A stretch of DNA of 34,229 nt from the NCBI GenBank assembly GCA_023421395.1, contig JAEZTL010000034.1, positions 1-34,229 of the forward strand, given 5' to 3'. Shown piece after piece: positions 1 through 7,880 of this stretch (the first letter of the stretch is position 1; each line of letters starts with the position of its first letter). The DNA comes from Bacillota bacterium (lineage in GTDB: Bacteria > Bacillota > Clostridia > Christensenellales > Aristaeellaceae). The position numbers and the translations under genes were made by a program. Below the pieces are notes generated by a model. It saw nothing but the letters and a program-made list of their open reading frames with translations, made no database searches and had not been told where the DNA came from.

Positions 1-65
1 TCCACGGGGGCAATTCGGGGGGGCCCCCCGCGGGTTTGGGGGGGGGCGCGCCCTGGGTAAGCGCG
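1..65. other. G-run-rich stretch at the window edge
   Basis: This short stretch downstream of the catalase stop codon contains several runs of five to nine G or C. It has no reading frame and no clear terminator. The base composition is unlike the other intergenic stretches here, so it may be a low-quality contig end rather than real sequence. Confidence 0.4.
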
Positions 66-1580
66 TTATTCGAAGGTTCCGGCCCTGGTCGCCTCCATGC
101 GCTCCCTGTGGGAGAGCTTCGTCAGCGGAAGCACCTTTTCCAGGTCGAGGCCGAGCGCCGAGGCGATGCGCGCGCCGTAGTCCGGGTTGGCCATCGTGCA
201 GTGGGCGGCGTGCCGGTATTTGATGTTCGCCGTCACCGGCATGATGGCGTTTTTGGTGTTCTCGATCAGCGCGCGCTTCTGCTCCTCAGTCATCAGGCGG
301 TAGAGGTCTCCCGGCTGATAGAAGCAGTCGTCGTCGTCGCCGTAGGGGCTGAAGCGATCGGCAAAGCCGGAAAGGTCCAACGGCGGCTCGGAAAAATCCG
401 GCTGCTCGGCCCACTCGCCATAGCTGTTGGGTTCGTAGCCCAGCGTCGCGCCGTAGTTTCCGTCCACGCGCATCATGCCGTCCCGGTGATAGCTGTGCAC
501 GGGAACGATGGGACGGTTGACCGGAATCTGGTCGTTGTTGACACCCAGCCGGTAGCGGTGCGCGTCGCCGTAGGAGAAGACGCGGCCCTGCAGCAGTTTG
601 TCGGGGGAAAGGCCGATGCCCGGTACGATGTGGGCGGGGCTGAAGGCGGCCTGCTCCACCTGGGCGAAGTAGTTGTCCGGGTTCCGGTTGAGCTCCAGCA
701 CGCCTACGTCGATCAGCGGGTACTCCTTATGGCTCCACACCTTGGTGATGTCAAAGGGGTTGTCTCTGTGGCGCTTGGCCTGCTCCTCCGTCATGATCTG
801 GATCTGCATCGTCCAGCGCGGGAAATCGCCGCGCTCGATGGCCTCGAACAGGTCGCGCTGCGCGCTTTCGCGGTCCTTGCCGATGATCGCCTCCGCTTCG
901 GCGTCGGTCAGGTTCTTGATGCCCTGGTGGGTGCGGAAATGGAACTTGACCCAGTAGCGTTCCCTTTCCGGGCTGACGAAGCTGTAGGTGTGGCTTCCGA
1001 AGCCGTGCATGTGGCGATAGCCGTCGGGGAGCCCGCGGTCGCTCATCACGATGGTCACCTGGTGCAGCGCCTCCGGCAGCATGGTCCAGAAGTCCCAGTT
1101 GTTCTGCGCGGAGCGCATATTGGTCCTTGGGTCGCGCTTGACCACATGGTTGAGGTCGGAGAAGTGATGCGCGTCCCGAATGAAGAACACCGGTGTGTTG
1201 TTGCCCACCAGGTCCCAGTTGCCCTCCTCGGTGTAAAACTTAATCGCAAAGCCGCGGATATCGCGCTCTGCGTCCGCCGCGCCGCGCTCGCCTGCGACGG
1301 TTGAAAAGCGCACAAAAACAGGCGTCTCCTTGCCTGCTTCGGAGAACAGCTTGGCGCGCGTATACTTCGTGATGTCGTTCGTGACGGTAAACTTGCCAAA
1401 TGCGCCGGAGCCCTTGGCGTGCATGCGCCGCTCCGGGATGACTTCACGGTCAAAATGCGCCATCTTTTCGAGGAACCATACGTCCTGCAGCAGCATCGGC
1501 CCGTGCGGACCCGCCGTGAGCGAATCCTGATTGTTGGCGACCGGCGCCCCGGTTGCGGTGGTGAGTTTCTTTTCGTCCAT
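66..1580 (-). CDS. katA: Heme catalase (KatA-type, small subunit)
   Basis: Cytoplasmic heme catalase that converts hydrogen peroxide to water and oxygen. The protein has 504 residues, normal for small-subunit monofunctional catalases. The distal-site motif RRMHAKG carries the catalytic His at residue 54. GNNTPVFFIRD carries the conserved Asn at residue 127, followed by the DLNHVVKRDPRTN stretch. The proximal heme-ligand motif RVFSYGDAHRYRLG with its Tyr is present. The start chosen is the ATG at 1580, preceded by an AAAGGGG ribosome site; the frame stays open further upstream, but those residues do not look like catalase. It is divergent from the 2-hydroxyacid dehydrogenase gene and appears to be transcribed alone. 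In a genome with oxygen-sensitive hydrogenases it is probably a defence against transient oxygen. The family call is very secure; clade is not determined. Confidence 0.97.
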   Translation of the reverse strand: MDEKKLTTATGAPVANNQDSLTAGPHGPMLLQDVWFLEKMAHFDREVIPERRMHAKGSGAFGKFTVTNDITKYTRAKLFSEAGKETPVFVRFSTVAGERGAADAERDIRGFAIKFYTEEGNWDLVGNNTPVFFIRDAHHFSDLNHVVKRDPRTNMRSAQNNWDFWTMLPEALHQVTIVMSDRGLPDGYRHMHGFGSHTYSFVSPERERYWVKFHFRTHQGIKNLTDAEAEAIIGKDRESAQRDLFEAIERGDFPRWTMQIQIMTEEQAKRHRDNPFDITKVWSHKEYPLIDVGVLELNRNPDNYFAQVEQAAFSPAHIVPGIGLSPDKLLQGRVFSYGDAHRYRLGVNNDQIPVNRPIVPVHSYHRDGMMRVDGNYGATLGYEPNSYGEWAEQPDFSEPPLDLSGFADRFSPYGDDDDCFYQPGDLYRLMTEEQKRALIENTKNAIMPVTANIKYRHAAHCTMANPDYGARIASALGLDLEKVLPLTKLSHRERMEATRAGTFE

Positions 1581-1732
1581 TGAAAAACCCCTTTCCCGAT
1601 TTATTTCCAGCCCCGTCCCGGGGCGCGGAACCTGGAGAATGCGCAAAATGCGCGTCAAAAGCGGGATAGCGATTGAGAGGGAAACAGATCGAGTTCACGA
1701 AAAAATAGCCTGAAGGGCCTTTCGTTTTTCCC

Positions 1733-1762
1733 TTCAATCAATTAATATATTCTCTATATAAC
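1733..1762. promoter_or_regulatory. AT-rich divergent control region with an inverted repeat
   Basis: The region between katA and the dehydrogenase gene has a 15-bp inverted repeat, TATAT-TCTCT-ATATA (1746-1760). A weak + strand promoter, TTCAAT (1733-1738) and TATAAC (1757-1762) with 18-bp spacing, overlaps it. A peroxide regulator such as PerR would be expected for a catalase, but the repeat does not match the PerR consensus well, so the regulator is not named. Confidence 0.35.
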
Positions 1763-1820
1763 ATGCCTTGGGGGCGCTCAATCAGGCCGGGCGTTTCTAT
1801 CGGCGTTTCAGGAGCGAAGC

Positions 1821-2783
1821 ATGCCCAAAATTGTGATTCTGGACGGCTATACGCTAAACCCGGGCGACCTGAGCTGGGCGGGTTTTGAGGCGCTGGGCGA
1901 AATGACGGTCTATGACCGGACAGCCCCGGAACAGGTGATTGGGCGTTTGACGGCCGCAGAGATCGCCTATACCAATAAGACGCTCCTTACGCGGGAGGTG
2001 ATCTTCGCCTGCCCGAACCTGCGCTTCATCGGCGTGCTGGCCACCGGCTACAACGTTGTGGATGTGGAGGCCGCCCGGGAGCGGGGAATCCCTGTAGCAA
2101 ACATCCCTGCCTATGGAACCGGTGCGGTGGCGCAGTTCGTGTTTGCGCTGCTGTTGGCGCTGTGCCACCATCCGGAGGGCCACTCGGAGGCGGTGCACGC
2201 GGGGCGCTGGAGCCAAAACCCGGATTTTTGCTTCTGGGAGACACCTCTGATCGAGTTGTCCGGAAAGACGATGGGCATCGTGGGCTTCGGGCGAATTGGC
2301 CAGGCGACCGCGCGGATCGCCGCGGCCTTTGGCATGCGGGTGATTGTCAGCAGCAGGACGGTGCGGGAGGAAAGCCGCGCTCTGACCGAATTTGTGCCGC
2401 TGGACGAACTCTACGCCCGTTCGGACGTGATCTCCCTCCATTGTCCGCTGACGGACGAAACCCGCGGCATGATCCACCGCGGGGCGATCGCAAAGATGAA
2501 GCCCGGCGTGATCCTGATCAACACCGGACGCGGGCCCCTGATTGTGGAGGCGGACCTGGCGGACGCGCTGAACGACGGGCGGGTGTATGCCGCGGGGCTG
2601 GACGTGGTGAGCGAGGAACCCATTCGGGCGGACAACCCGCTGCTCAGGGCGAAGAATTGCCTTATTACACCCCATATTGCCTGGGCGCCCAGGCAATCCC
2701 GCCAGCGGCTGATGGATATCGCGGTGGAAAATCTGAGCGCTTTTCTCGGCGGCACACCGCTCAATGTCGTCAATCCGCGGTAA
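1821..2783 (+). CDS. D-2-hydroxyacid dehydrogenase (glycerate dehydrogenase / hydroxypyruvate reductase-like)
   Basis: NAD(P)-dependent oxidoreductase of the D-isomer 2-hydroxyacid dehydrogenase family, with 320 residues, the usual size. The Rossmann nucleotide loop GFGRIGQ lies near residue 155. The catalytic triad is visible: Arg in LINTGRGPL, Glu in VSEEP and His in TPHIAW. The segment NVVDVEAARERGIPVANIPAYGTGAVAQ is typical of the glycerate dehydrogenase (hydroxypyruvate reductase) branch, so interconversion of glycerate and hydroxypyruvate, or of a related 2-keto acid, is likely. Exact substrate cannot be read from sequence. The ATG at 1821 follows a GGAGCGA ribosome site. It stands alone between divergent katA and the convergent YhfC gene. 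A distant paralogue lies at 23767-24723. Confidence 0.9.
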   Translation: MPKIVILDGYTLNPGDLSWAGFEALGEMTVYDRTAPEQVIGRLTAAEIAYTNKTLLTREVIFACPNLRFIGVLATGYNVVDVEAARERGIPVANIPAYGTGAVAQFVFALLLALCHHPEGHSEAVHAGRWSQNPDFCFWETPLIELSGKTMGIVGFGRIGQATARIAAAFGMRVIVSSRTVREESRALTEFVPLDELYARSDVISLHCPLTDETRGMIHRGAIAKMKPGVILINTGRGPLIVEADLADALNDGRVYAAGLDVVSEEPIRADNPLLRAKNCLITPHIAWAPRQSRQRLMDIAVENLSAFLGGTPLNVVNPR

Positions 2784-2915
2784 CGGGACGCCTGGGCATC
2801 GGGGCCTTCGCCGTTTTTAATGCGAAACAGGCAATCTGAGCACGCCTGAAATCCTCGCGTATTTCCGGGTGGCGCGCTGACGGTTGGTGGTTGTTTCTCC
2901 TCCCGGTGCGCGCAC

Positions 2916-2956
2916 GAAAAAAGAAAGCGTTCCCGGCGCTGGACGCCGGGAACGCT
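2916..2956 (-). terminator. Intrinsic terminator downstream of the YhfC-family gene
   Basis: A perfect 13-bp stem, AGCGTTCCCGGCG (2926-2938) with CGCCGGGAACGCT (2944-2956), has a 5-base loop. Read on the - strand it is followed by a T-rich tail, TTTCTTTTTT. This fits factor-independent termination of the leftward YhfC transcript. Confidence 0.8.
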
Positions 2957-2990
2957 GAAAGCCTTACGGGACTTTCTTGGTGGCTTGAGG

Positions 2991-3013
2991 CCGCCCAGCG
3001 CGAAGCTGGGCGG
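2991..3013. terminator. Second hairpin next to the YhfC stop codon
   Basis: A perfect 9-bp stem, CCGCCCAGC/GCTGGGCGG, with a GCGAA loop lies 8 bases past the leftward YhfC stop codon. It has no U-tract. It may protect the mRNA 3' end or assist the stronger terminator at 2916-2956. The rest of 2784-3021 shows no gene. Confidence 0.45.
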
Positions 3014-3021
3014 TTGGTGTA

Positions 3022-3852
3022 TTATTGCGCCTCGCGCTCCGGATGCGACGTCGCTCCTTCTTCCGCCTCCGGCTTCAGCCGCCTGTGGGTATAGACGGCC
3101 AGGAGCGCCAGCGCCACCGACATCAGGAACACCACCCCTTCGATCACCAGTACATTGGTCACAACCCCGGTCTTCGCCAGCGCGGGGAGCATGTCCACGG
3201 CCGCGTGCAGAAGAATCGCGGCAGGGTACAGCCAGAAACTGCCCTTATGGTATACCGAATAATATACCAGCACCGACAGCGAGATATGGATCGTCAGCGC
3301 GAGCATCCTTTCGATGCCCGCCACGAGGAACAGGGCCGGCGGTGTCGCCGCCAGCGCTGAAAGCTGCGCGGACACCAGCGCGCCGTTCTCCCCCGCCGTC
3401 AGCGTCGCGGCCTGTCCGGCATTGACAAGAATGCTCATGACGATGGACGCGATCATCGAAGCCCCGCCCAAGAGGATCGCCTCGATGCCGCCGTGGCCGA
3501 CGCCGTAGGACAGCGCGGTGCGGATGCCGCCGTAGCGCCGCTTCAAAAGCTTGAAGGAAAAGAATCTGCCTGTCTCTTCGAAGATACCCGCCGCGAAGGC
3601 CCCGTATAGCATGAACGCCACCGGATACCCAGTCAGCCAGGTGCTGCCGTCGGGCTGGGGCTTGAGGACAAGCATGTGCATCACCTGTTCCAGTCCCATC
3701 GCGAAGATGAGAAAGGCCGCTGCGCCGGTCAGCGCGGGCACGATTTTCGCACCGTACCGCTTGTGATAATAAATCCAGAGCCCGACCGGTACGCCGATGG
3801 AAATGAGCGCGGACAAAGTCATGCAAAGAATCGAAAGCGCTGAGATCGTCAT
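3022..3852 (-). CDS. YhfC-family intramembrane protease-like membrane protein
   Basis: Polytopic membrane protein of 276 residues with about seven hydrophobic segments, resembling the YhfC family (putative glutamic-type intramembrane proteases related to CAAX/CPBP proteases). The family motifs are visible: GIFEETGRFF (Glu pair at residues 92-93), GVGHGGIEA (His120, Glu124) and a late membrane His in ILLHAAVDMLPAL. These match the Glu/His active-site pattern of the superfamily. A charged tail of about 20 residues follows the last helix. The ATG at 3852 has a GAGGAG ribosome site. The substrate is unknown; relatives are proposed to cleave membrane peptides or modify prenylated or bacteriocin-like substrates. 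It is monocistronic, with an AT-rich operator-like repeat just upstream and terminators downstream. Confidence 0.85.
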   Translation of the reverse strand: MTISALSILCMTLSALISIGVPVGLWIYYHKRYGAKIVPALTGAAAFLIFAMGLEQVMHMLVLKPQPDGSTWLTGYPVAFMLYGAFAAGIFEETGRFFSFKLLKRRYGGIRTALSYGVGHGGIEAILLGGASMIASIVMSILVNAGQAATLTAGENGALVSAQLSALAATPPALFLVAGIERMLALTIHISLSVLVYYSVYHKGSFWLYPAAILLHAAVDMLPALAKTGVVTNVLVIEGVVFLMSVALALLAVYTHRRLKPEAEEGATSHPEREAQ

Positions 3853-3873
3853 GATAACCCTCTCCTCTTAGAC

Positions 3874-3897
3874 AATTAGATAATTTTCTAATTATCT
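3874..3897. promoter_or_regulatory. Overlapping inverted repeats upstream of the YhfC-family gene
   Basis: Two interlocked inverted repeats share this AT-rich segment: AATTAGA (3874-3880) with TCTAATT (3887-3893), and AGATAATT (3878-3885) with AATTATCT (3890-3897). It lies 22-45 bases upstream of the leftward start codon, where a repressor would cover the promoter or leader. The low A+T content around it makes it stand out. No regulator gene is adjacent. Confidence 0.6.
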
Positions 3898-4015
3898 GAC
3901 ACGATCATACTATAGAGCCTCGCGCTGTCAATAAGCCGCGGAGATTTAACCAAATTCCAGGCGCGCGGCAGTAGGCGGTTTTGCTTTCGCGCGGGTGCGG
4001 CTTGATCGCGGCGAG

Positions 4016-4051
4016 GAAAAATCGCCGGAAACCCAAGCGGGTTTCCGGCGA
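4016..4051 (-). terminator. Intrinsic terminator of the PEP carboxykinase gene
   Basis: A perfect 13-bp stem, TCGCCGGAAACCC (4022-4034) and GGGTTTCCGGCGA (4039-4051), has a 4-base loop. Read leftward, it is followed by TTTTTCC. It lies 40 bases past the pckG stop codon. Confidence 0.88.
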
Positions 4052-4090
4052 CAGAGAATCCGGTCAGCGGTTGCCTTTCGGGAACGCGCT

Positions 4091-5884
4091 TCAGGCGTTG
4101 ACGCGCTTCTCCAGCGCGGCCAGCTGGGCGTAGAGTTCCTTGGGCAGCTTGCCGTCATACTTGGCGTAGTACTCCTTGATGGACTCCACTTCGGCCTTCC
4201 AGCCTTCCGCGTCCACCTTGAGCAGTTCGTCCAGGGCGCCTTCCTTGAGATCGAGACCGGTGACGTCCAGGTCTTCCTCCTTGGGCAGGTAGCCGATGGG
4301 GGTCTCCTGGGCGTCAATTTCGCCGGAGACGCGCTGCACGATCCACTTGAGCACGCGGCTGTTGTCGCCGTAGCCCGGCCAGAGGAACTTGCCCTCGGGG
4401 CTCTTGCGGAACCAGTTGACGTAGAAGATCTTGGGCAGCTTGTCGGCGTCGGTGGCCTCGCCGATCTCAAGCCAGTGCTTGAGGTAATCCGTCGCGTTAT
4501 AGCCGATGAAGGGCAGCATCGCGAAGGGGTCGCGGCGAACCTGACCGATCTTGGCGGAAATGGCGGCCGCGGTGATCTCGGAGCCCATGATGGAGCCGAG
4601 GAACACACCGTGCTTCCAGTCGAAGCTCTCGTTCACCAGCGGGATCGTGGAAGGACGGCGGCCGCCGATCAGGATCGCGGAGATCGGCACGCCGTTGGGA
4701 TCTTCCCATTCGGGCGCGATGGACGGGCACTGGTTGGCGGGCGTGGTGAAGCGGGCGTTGGGATGGGCGGCCGGCTCTTTGCTGTCCGGCGTCCAGTCGT
4801 TGCCTTTCCAGTCGATCAGATGATCCGGCGCGGGGGTGCCGATGCCCTCCCACCACACGTCGCCGTCGTCCGTCAGCGCGACGTTGGTGAAGATGGTGTT
4901 CTTGACGATGGTGTGCATCGCGTTGGGGTTGGACTGCTCGGAGGTGCCCGGCGCCACACCGAAAAAGCCCGCTTCGGGGTTGATGGCGTACAGGCGGCCG
5001 TCCTTGCCGAACTTCATCCAGGCGATGTCGTCGCCCACGGTCTCAACCTTCCAGCCGGGGACGGTGGGGATCAGCATGGCCAGGTTGGTCTTGCCGCAGG
5101 CGCTGGGGAACGCGCCGGTGATGTACTTCACATTGCCCTTGGGATCGGTCAGGCGCAGCACCAGCATGTGCTCGGCCATCCAGCCCTCGTCGCGGGCCTG
5201 GACGGACGCGATGCGCAGTGCGAAGCACTTTTTGCCCAGCAGCGCATTTCCGCCGTAGCCGGAGCCGTAGGACCAGATCGTGCGCTCCTCAGGGAAGTGG
5301 CTGATGTACTTCTGCTCGATCGGCGCGCAGGGCCATGCCACATCCTGCTGGCCGGGCTCAAGCGGAGCGCCAACGGAGTGCAGACAGGGCACGAATTCGC
5401 CTTCGTCGCCCAATACATCCAGCACAGCCTGGCCCATGCGGGTCATGATGCGCATGTTGACCACGACGTAGGGGCTATCGGTAATTTCCACGCCGATTTT
5501 GGAGATGGGAGAGCCGATGGGGCCCATGGAGAAGGGGATGACGAACATCGTACGGCCCTTCATGCAGCCTTTGTACAGAGCCTTCATCGTCTTTTTGAGC
5601 TCTTCGGGGTCGATCCAGTTGTTGGTGATGCCGGCGTCCTCCTGCTTCTTGGAGGCGATAAATGTGCGGTTTTCAACCCGCGCCACATCAGAGGGATGGC
5701 TGCGGAACAGATAGCAGCCGGGGCGCTTCTCGGGGTTGAGCGGAATGGCGGCGCCGGAATCCACCATGTCCTTGAGAAGGCGCTGGTATTCCTCTTCCGA
5801 ACCGTCGCACCAATATATGTCATTCGGCTGGCACATATCCTTGACTTCGTCAATCCACTGCAAGAGTTTCTTGTTCTTCGTCAT
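4091..5884 (-). CDS. pckG: Phosphoenolpyruvate carboxykinase (GTP)
   Basis: GTP-dependent PEP carboxykinase, a cytosolic enzyme interconverting oxaloacetate plus GTP with PEP, GDP and CO2. At 597 residues it fits the GTP family, not the shorter ATP family. It has the kinase-1 loop SACGKTN with the hyper-reactive cysteine, and the sequence GDDIAWMKFGKDGRLYAINPEAGFFGVAPGT contains the metal- and nucleotide-binding aspartates. Further family signatures are FVIPFSMGPIGSP near the N-terminus and a downstream WRxRRP-like segment, IGGRRPSTIPLV. The ATG at 5884 follows an AAGGAG site. In fermenters this enzyme often runs towards oxaloacetate for succinate or propionate formation, or supplies gluconeogenesis; direction cannot be told. 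It is transcribed alone, divergent from the hydrogenase operon. Confidence 0.97.
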   Translation of the reverse strand: MTKNKKLLQWIDEVKDMCQPNDIYWCDGSEEEYQRLLKDMVDSGAAIPLNPEKRPGCYLFRSHPSDVARVENRTFIASKKQEDAGITNNWIDPEELKKTMKALYKGCMKGRTMFVIPFSMGPIGSPISKIGVEITDSPYVVVNMRIMTRMGQAVLDVLGDEGEFVPCLHSVGAPLEPGQQDVAWPCAPIEQKYISHFPEERTIWSYGSGYGGNALLGKKCFALRIASVQARDEGWMAEHMLVLRLTDPKGNVKYITGAFPSACGKTNLAMLIPTVPGWKVETVGDDIAWMKFGKDGRLYAINPEAGFFGVAPGTSEQSNPNAMHTIVKNTIFTNVALTDDGDVWWEGIGTPAPDHLIDWKGNDWTPDSKEPAAHPNARFTTPANQCPSIAPEWEDPNGVPISAILIGGRRPSTIPLVNESFDWKHGVFLGSIMGSEITAAAISAKIGQVRRDPFAMLPFIGYNATDYLKHWLEIGEATDADKLPKIFYVNWFRKSPEGKFLWPGYGDNSRVLKWIVQRVSGEIDAQETPIGYLPKEEDLDVTGLDLKEGALDELLKVDAEGWKAEVESIKEYYAKYDGKLPKELYAQLAALEKRVNA

Positions 5885-5921
5885 GTTTTACGCTCCTTAC
5901 GTCTCAAAATCAGCCATCCTA

Positions 5922-5930
5922 ATTATAGCA
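5922..5930 (-). promoter_or_regulatory. Extended -10 promoter of pckG
   Basis: On the - strand the sequence TGCTATAAT is a perfect extended -10 element, 38-46 bases upstream of the pckG start codon. No good -35 hexamer is seen, as is common for extended -10 promoters. Confidence 0.65.
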
Positions 5931-6308
5931 TATTCCCGTCCCAAAAATAAAGGGGTAAATTAGAAATCTTTATGAAATTGCGGCGCATTTTTGACGGCGC
6001 CTCGGTTCTAAAAATTCATTTTTGGCAAGCTGTGCATAAAACTGCCCGAACCCGGTTCGGAAAACGTTGGACCGTCATGGAAAAACAATCGATCGTTTGA
6101 TATTTATTGATGGTTTGATTGAATAATTATTCTTCCCGTGCGGCTATCCCCGGCTGAAATTTCCCGCCGCGCCCGCGAACGCGCGCGGCGTTTGCCCGCT
6201 TCGCCAGCCCCAGAACCGGGTAGAAAATACAACGTGACCGTAAAAGGCAGGACGGGCGTGTTCCATCTGTGTGATTATATAATTGGTAGATATGTTTTTA
6301 TATCACCA
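5931..6308. other. Gene-free control region between pckG and the hydrogenase operon
   Basis: This non-coding stretch is more AT-rich than its surroundings. It contains a perfect palindrome CCGAACC-C-GGTTCGG (6046-6060) and a near-perfect palindrome around ATCGAT (about 6086-6101). It also has a repeated GTTTGAT motif. A 76-residue open frame starting at 6138 lacks a ribosome site and resembles no protein family, so no gene is called. Confidence 0.5.
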
Positions 6309-6338
6309 TTGACGGATGGGCGTTGTGCGATCTATAAT
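6309..6338 (+). promoter_or_regulatory. Promoter of the hydrogenase operon
   Basis: A -35 TTGACG (6309-6314) and a consensus -10 TATAAT (6333-6338) are 18 bases apart. Transcription would begin near 6345, leaving a leader of about 100 bases before the first ATG at 6444. The leader can form small hairpins, including CGCCA/TGGCG (6416-6428) immediately before the GGGGGG ribosome site. Confidence 0.75.
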
Positions 6339-6443
6339 AACATTTGGTTTTTAGGGACGCTGTCGTAACCTGCGCTTTAAAGACCGATGAAGCCCGGTGG
6401 CTTATCCACGAATGCCGCCAAGCTGGCGCGGGGGGTATAAAAA

Positions 6444-7880
6444 ATGACTGGTCCCACCCTATTACTGCTCGTCGTGTTCGTTCCGCTGATCGGCGCATGT
6501 ACGCTGCCGCTGATCGGGCGCGCGTCGGCAAAGGTTCGAAACGCGATGGCCTTTGTCTACGTCGCCATCCCCTTCGGGCTGCTGATCTCGATGCTGCCGA
6601 CGGCGCTGTCCGGCGCGCCTTACTCCTTCGATATCATGCTGCCGCTGGGGTTGAGCTTTGGCTTTCATGCCGATGGCCTGGCGGTGTTCATGGCGCTGAT
6701 CTCCTCTTTCCTGGGGCTGATTATCGTCGTGTACTCCTTTGGCTATCTCGGCCACTATGAGAACCAGAACGAGTACTATTTCTATGTGGTGATGTTCCTG
6801 GGTGCGATGATGGGCATCACGACGACGACCAATCTGGTTTTTCTCTACGGCTTCTGGGAGCTGTCGGCGCTCGCCTGCTGGCGGCTGATCGGCTTTTTCC
6901 GGGAGAAAGAGTACGTGCGCCGCGCAAACAAGGCGTTTTTGATCACGGGCGTGGGTGCGCTCGTGATGCTTGCGGGCTTTCTGATGGTCTACTTCCAGCA
7001 TGGGACGATGGACCTTCTGCAGCTTCGCGGAAAAGAAATCTCAAACGCCGCGGTGGTGCTGATCCTCTTTGGCATCCTCTCGAAGTCCGCGACGCTTCCC
7101 CTGCACTCCTGGCTGGCGGACGCGGGCGTCGCGCCGACCCCCGCCACAGCCCTTCTGCACGCGGCGGTGCTGGTAAAAATTGGCGTATACGTCTACGCGC
7201 GCCTTTTTGCCGTCACCTTCCAAATCGACGCTTTCTGGAATACCGCGGTGCCGGTGATCGCCGCCGTCAGCGCAATGATTTCCGCCGGCGCGGCCATCGC
7301 GGAGAATGACATCAAGCGCATTGTCGCCTACTCCACCGTCAGCCAGATCGGCTTTATCTTCCTTGGGCTGTCCATCGGCGGCGAGGCTGCGCTGGCGGGC
7401 GGGCTGATGTACATCCTGATGCACGCGATTTCAAAGGCGGGCCTTTTCCTGTGCGCGGGCATCGTGGAACACGGCCTCCACACGAAGGACATCCGCAAAA
7501 TGGGCGGTCTGGCGAAGACAATGCCATGGACGGCGGCTTCCTTCTTCCTCTGTTCGTTCTCTGTCATGGGCGTGCCGCCCTTTGGCGGCTTCTTCAGCAA
7601 GGACATGGTCATCCACGGCGCGGTGGAGGCCGGGCATCCCTGGATCGCCGCGGTGTTCATCCTGGGCGCGGTGATGACCGTCATCTACCTGATGCGCGCG
7701 TTTTACCGGGTGTTTCTGGGGCAGTCTCACGCGGAGCACCCCGCCCACGAAGGCCGGGGCACGATGGAGTATTCCGTGGCGCTCCTGGCTGCGCTGTCCA
7801 TTGTCAGCGGAATTCTAATTTACTACCCGGCGGTTTGGGTTCAGGCGATTGTTCAGCAAATGGCGGTGATCATCGGATGA
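6444..7880 (+). CDS. Hydrogenase membrane subunit, NuoL/M/N-type proton channel (first copy)
   Basis: Antiporter-like subunit of the group 4 hydrogenase, in the inner-membrane proton-translocation arm. It has 478 residues and about 14 transmembrane helices. The key family residues are intact: the helix-5 Glu (FWELS, Glu139) and the helix-7 Lys (ILSKSATLPLHSW, Lys214), followed by PTPATALLHAAVLVKIGVY with the usual His/Lys pattern. Another Lys-containing helix follows in AENDIKRIVAYSTVSQIG. It is the first gene of the operon. A GGGGGG stretch 7-12 bases before ATG 6444 is its probable ribosome site. It overlaps the next gene by ATGA, so the two are translationally coupled. Orthology to NuoL, NuoM or NuoN individually is not clear. 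Confidence 0.92.
   Translation: MTGPTLLLLVVFVPLIGACTLPLIGRASAKVRNAMAFVYVAIPFGLLISMLPTALSGAPYSFDIMLPLGLSFGFHADGLAVFMALISSFLGLIIVVYSFGYLGHYENQNEYYFYVVMFLGAMMGITTTTNLVFLYGFWELSALACWRLIGFFREKEYVRRANKAFLITGVGALVMLAGFLMVYFQHGTMDLLQLRGKEISNAAVVLILFGILSKSATLPLHSWLADAGVAPTPATALLHAAVLVKIGVYVYARLFAVTFQIDAFWNTAVPVIAAVSAMISAGAAIAENDIKRIVAYSTVSQIGFIFLGLSIGGEAALAGGLMYILMHAISKAGLFLCAGIVEHGLHTKDIRKMGGLAKTMPWTAASFFLCSFSVMGVPPFGGFFSKDMVIHGAVEAGHPWIAAVFILGAVMTVIYLMRAFYRVFLGQSHAEHPAHEGRGTMEYSVALLAALSIVSGILIYYPAVWVQAIVQQMAVIIG

Noticed and set aside
36..1304. Long rightward open frame (422 codons) opposite katA
   Set aside because: It is the mirror of the catalase coding sequence; high G+C keeps the opposite strand open. 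The composition is Val/Ala/Arg/His-rich with no family motifs.
1746..1760. PerR box between katA and the dehydrogenase
   Set aside because: The inverted repeat TATAT-TCTCT-ATATA does not match the TTATAATnATTATAA consensus; kept only as an unnamed repeat.
3995..5950. Long rightward open frame (651 codons) opposite pckG
   Set aside because: It lies antisense to an unmistakable PEP carboxykinase, with no ribosome site and shadow-like composition.
6138..6368. 76-codon open frame in the pckG-hydrogenase intergenic region
   Set aside because: No ribosome site, no family resemblance, and it runs through the operon promoter.
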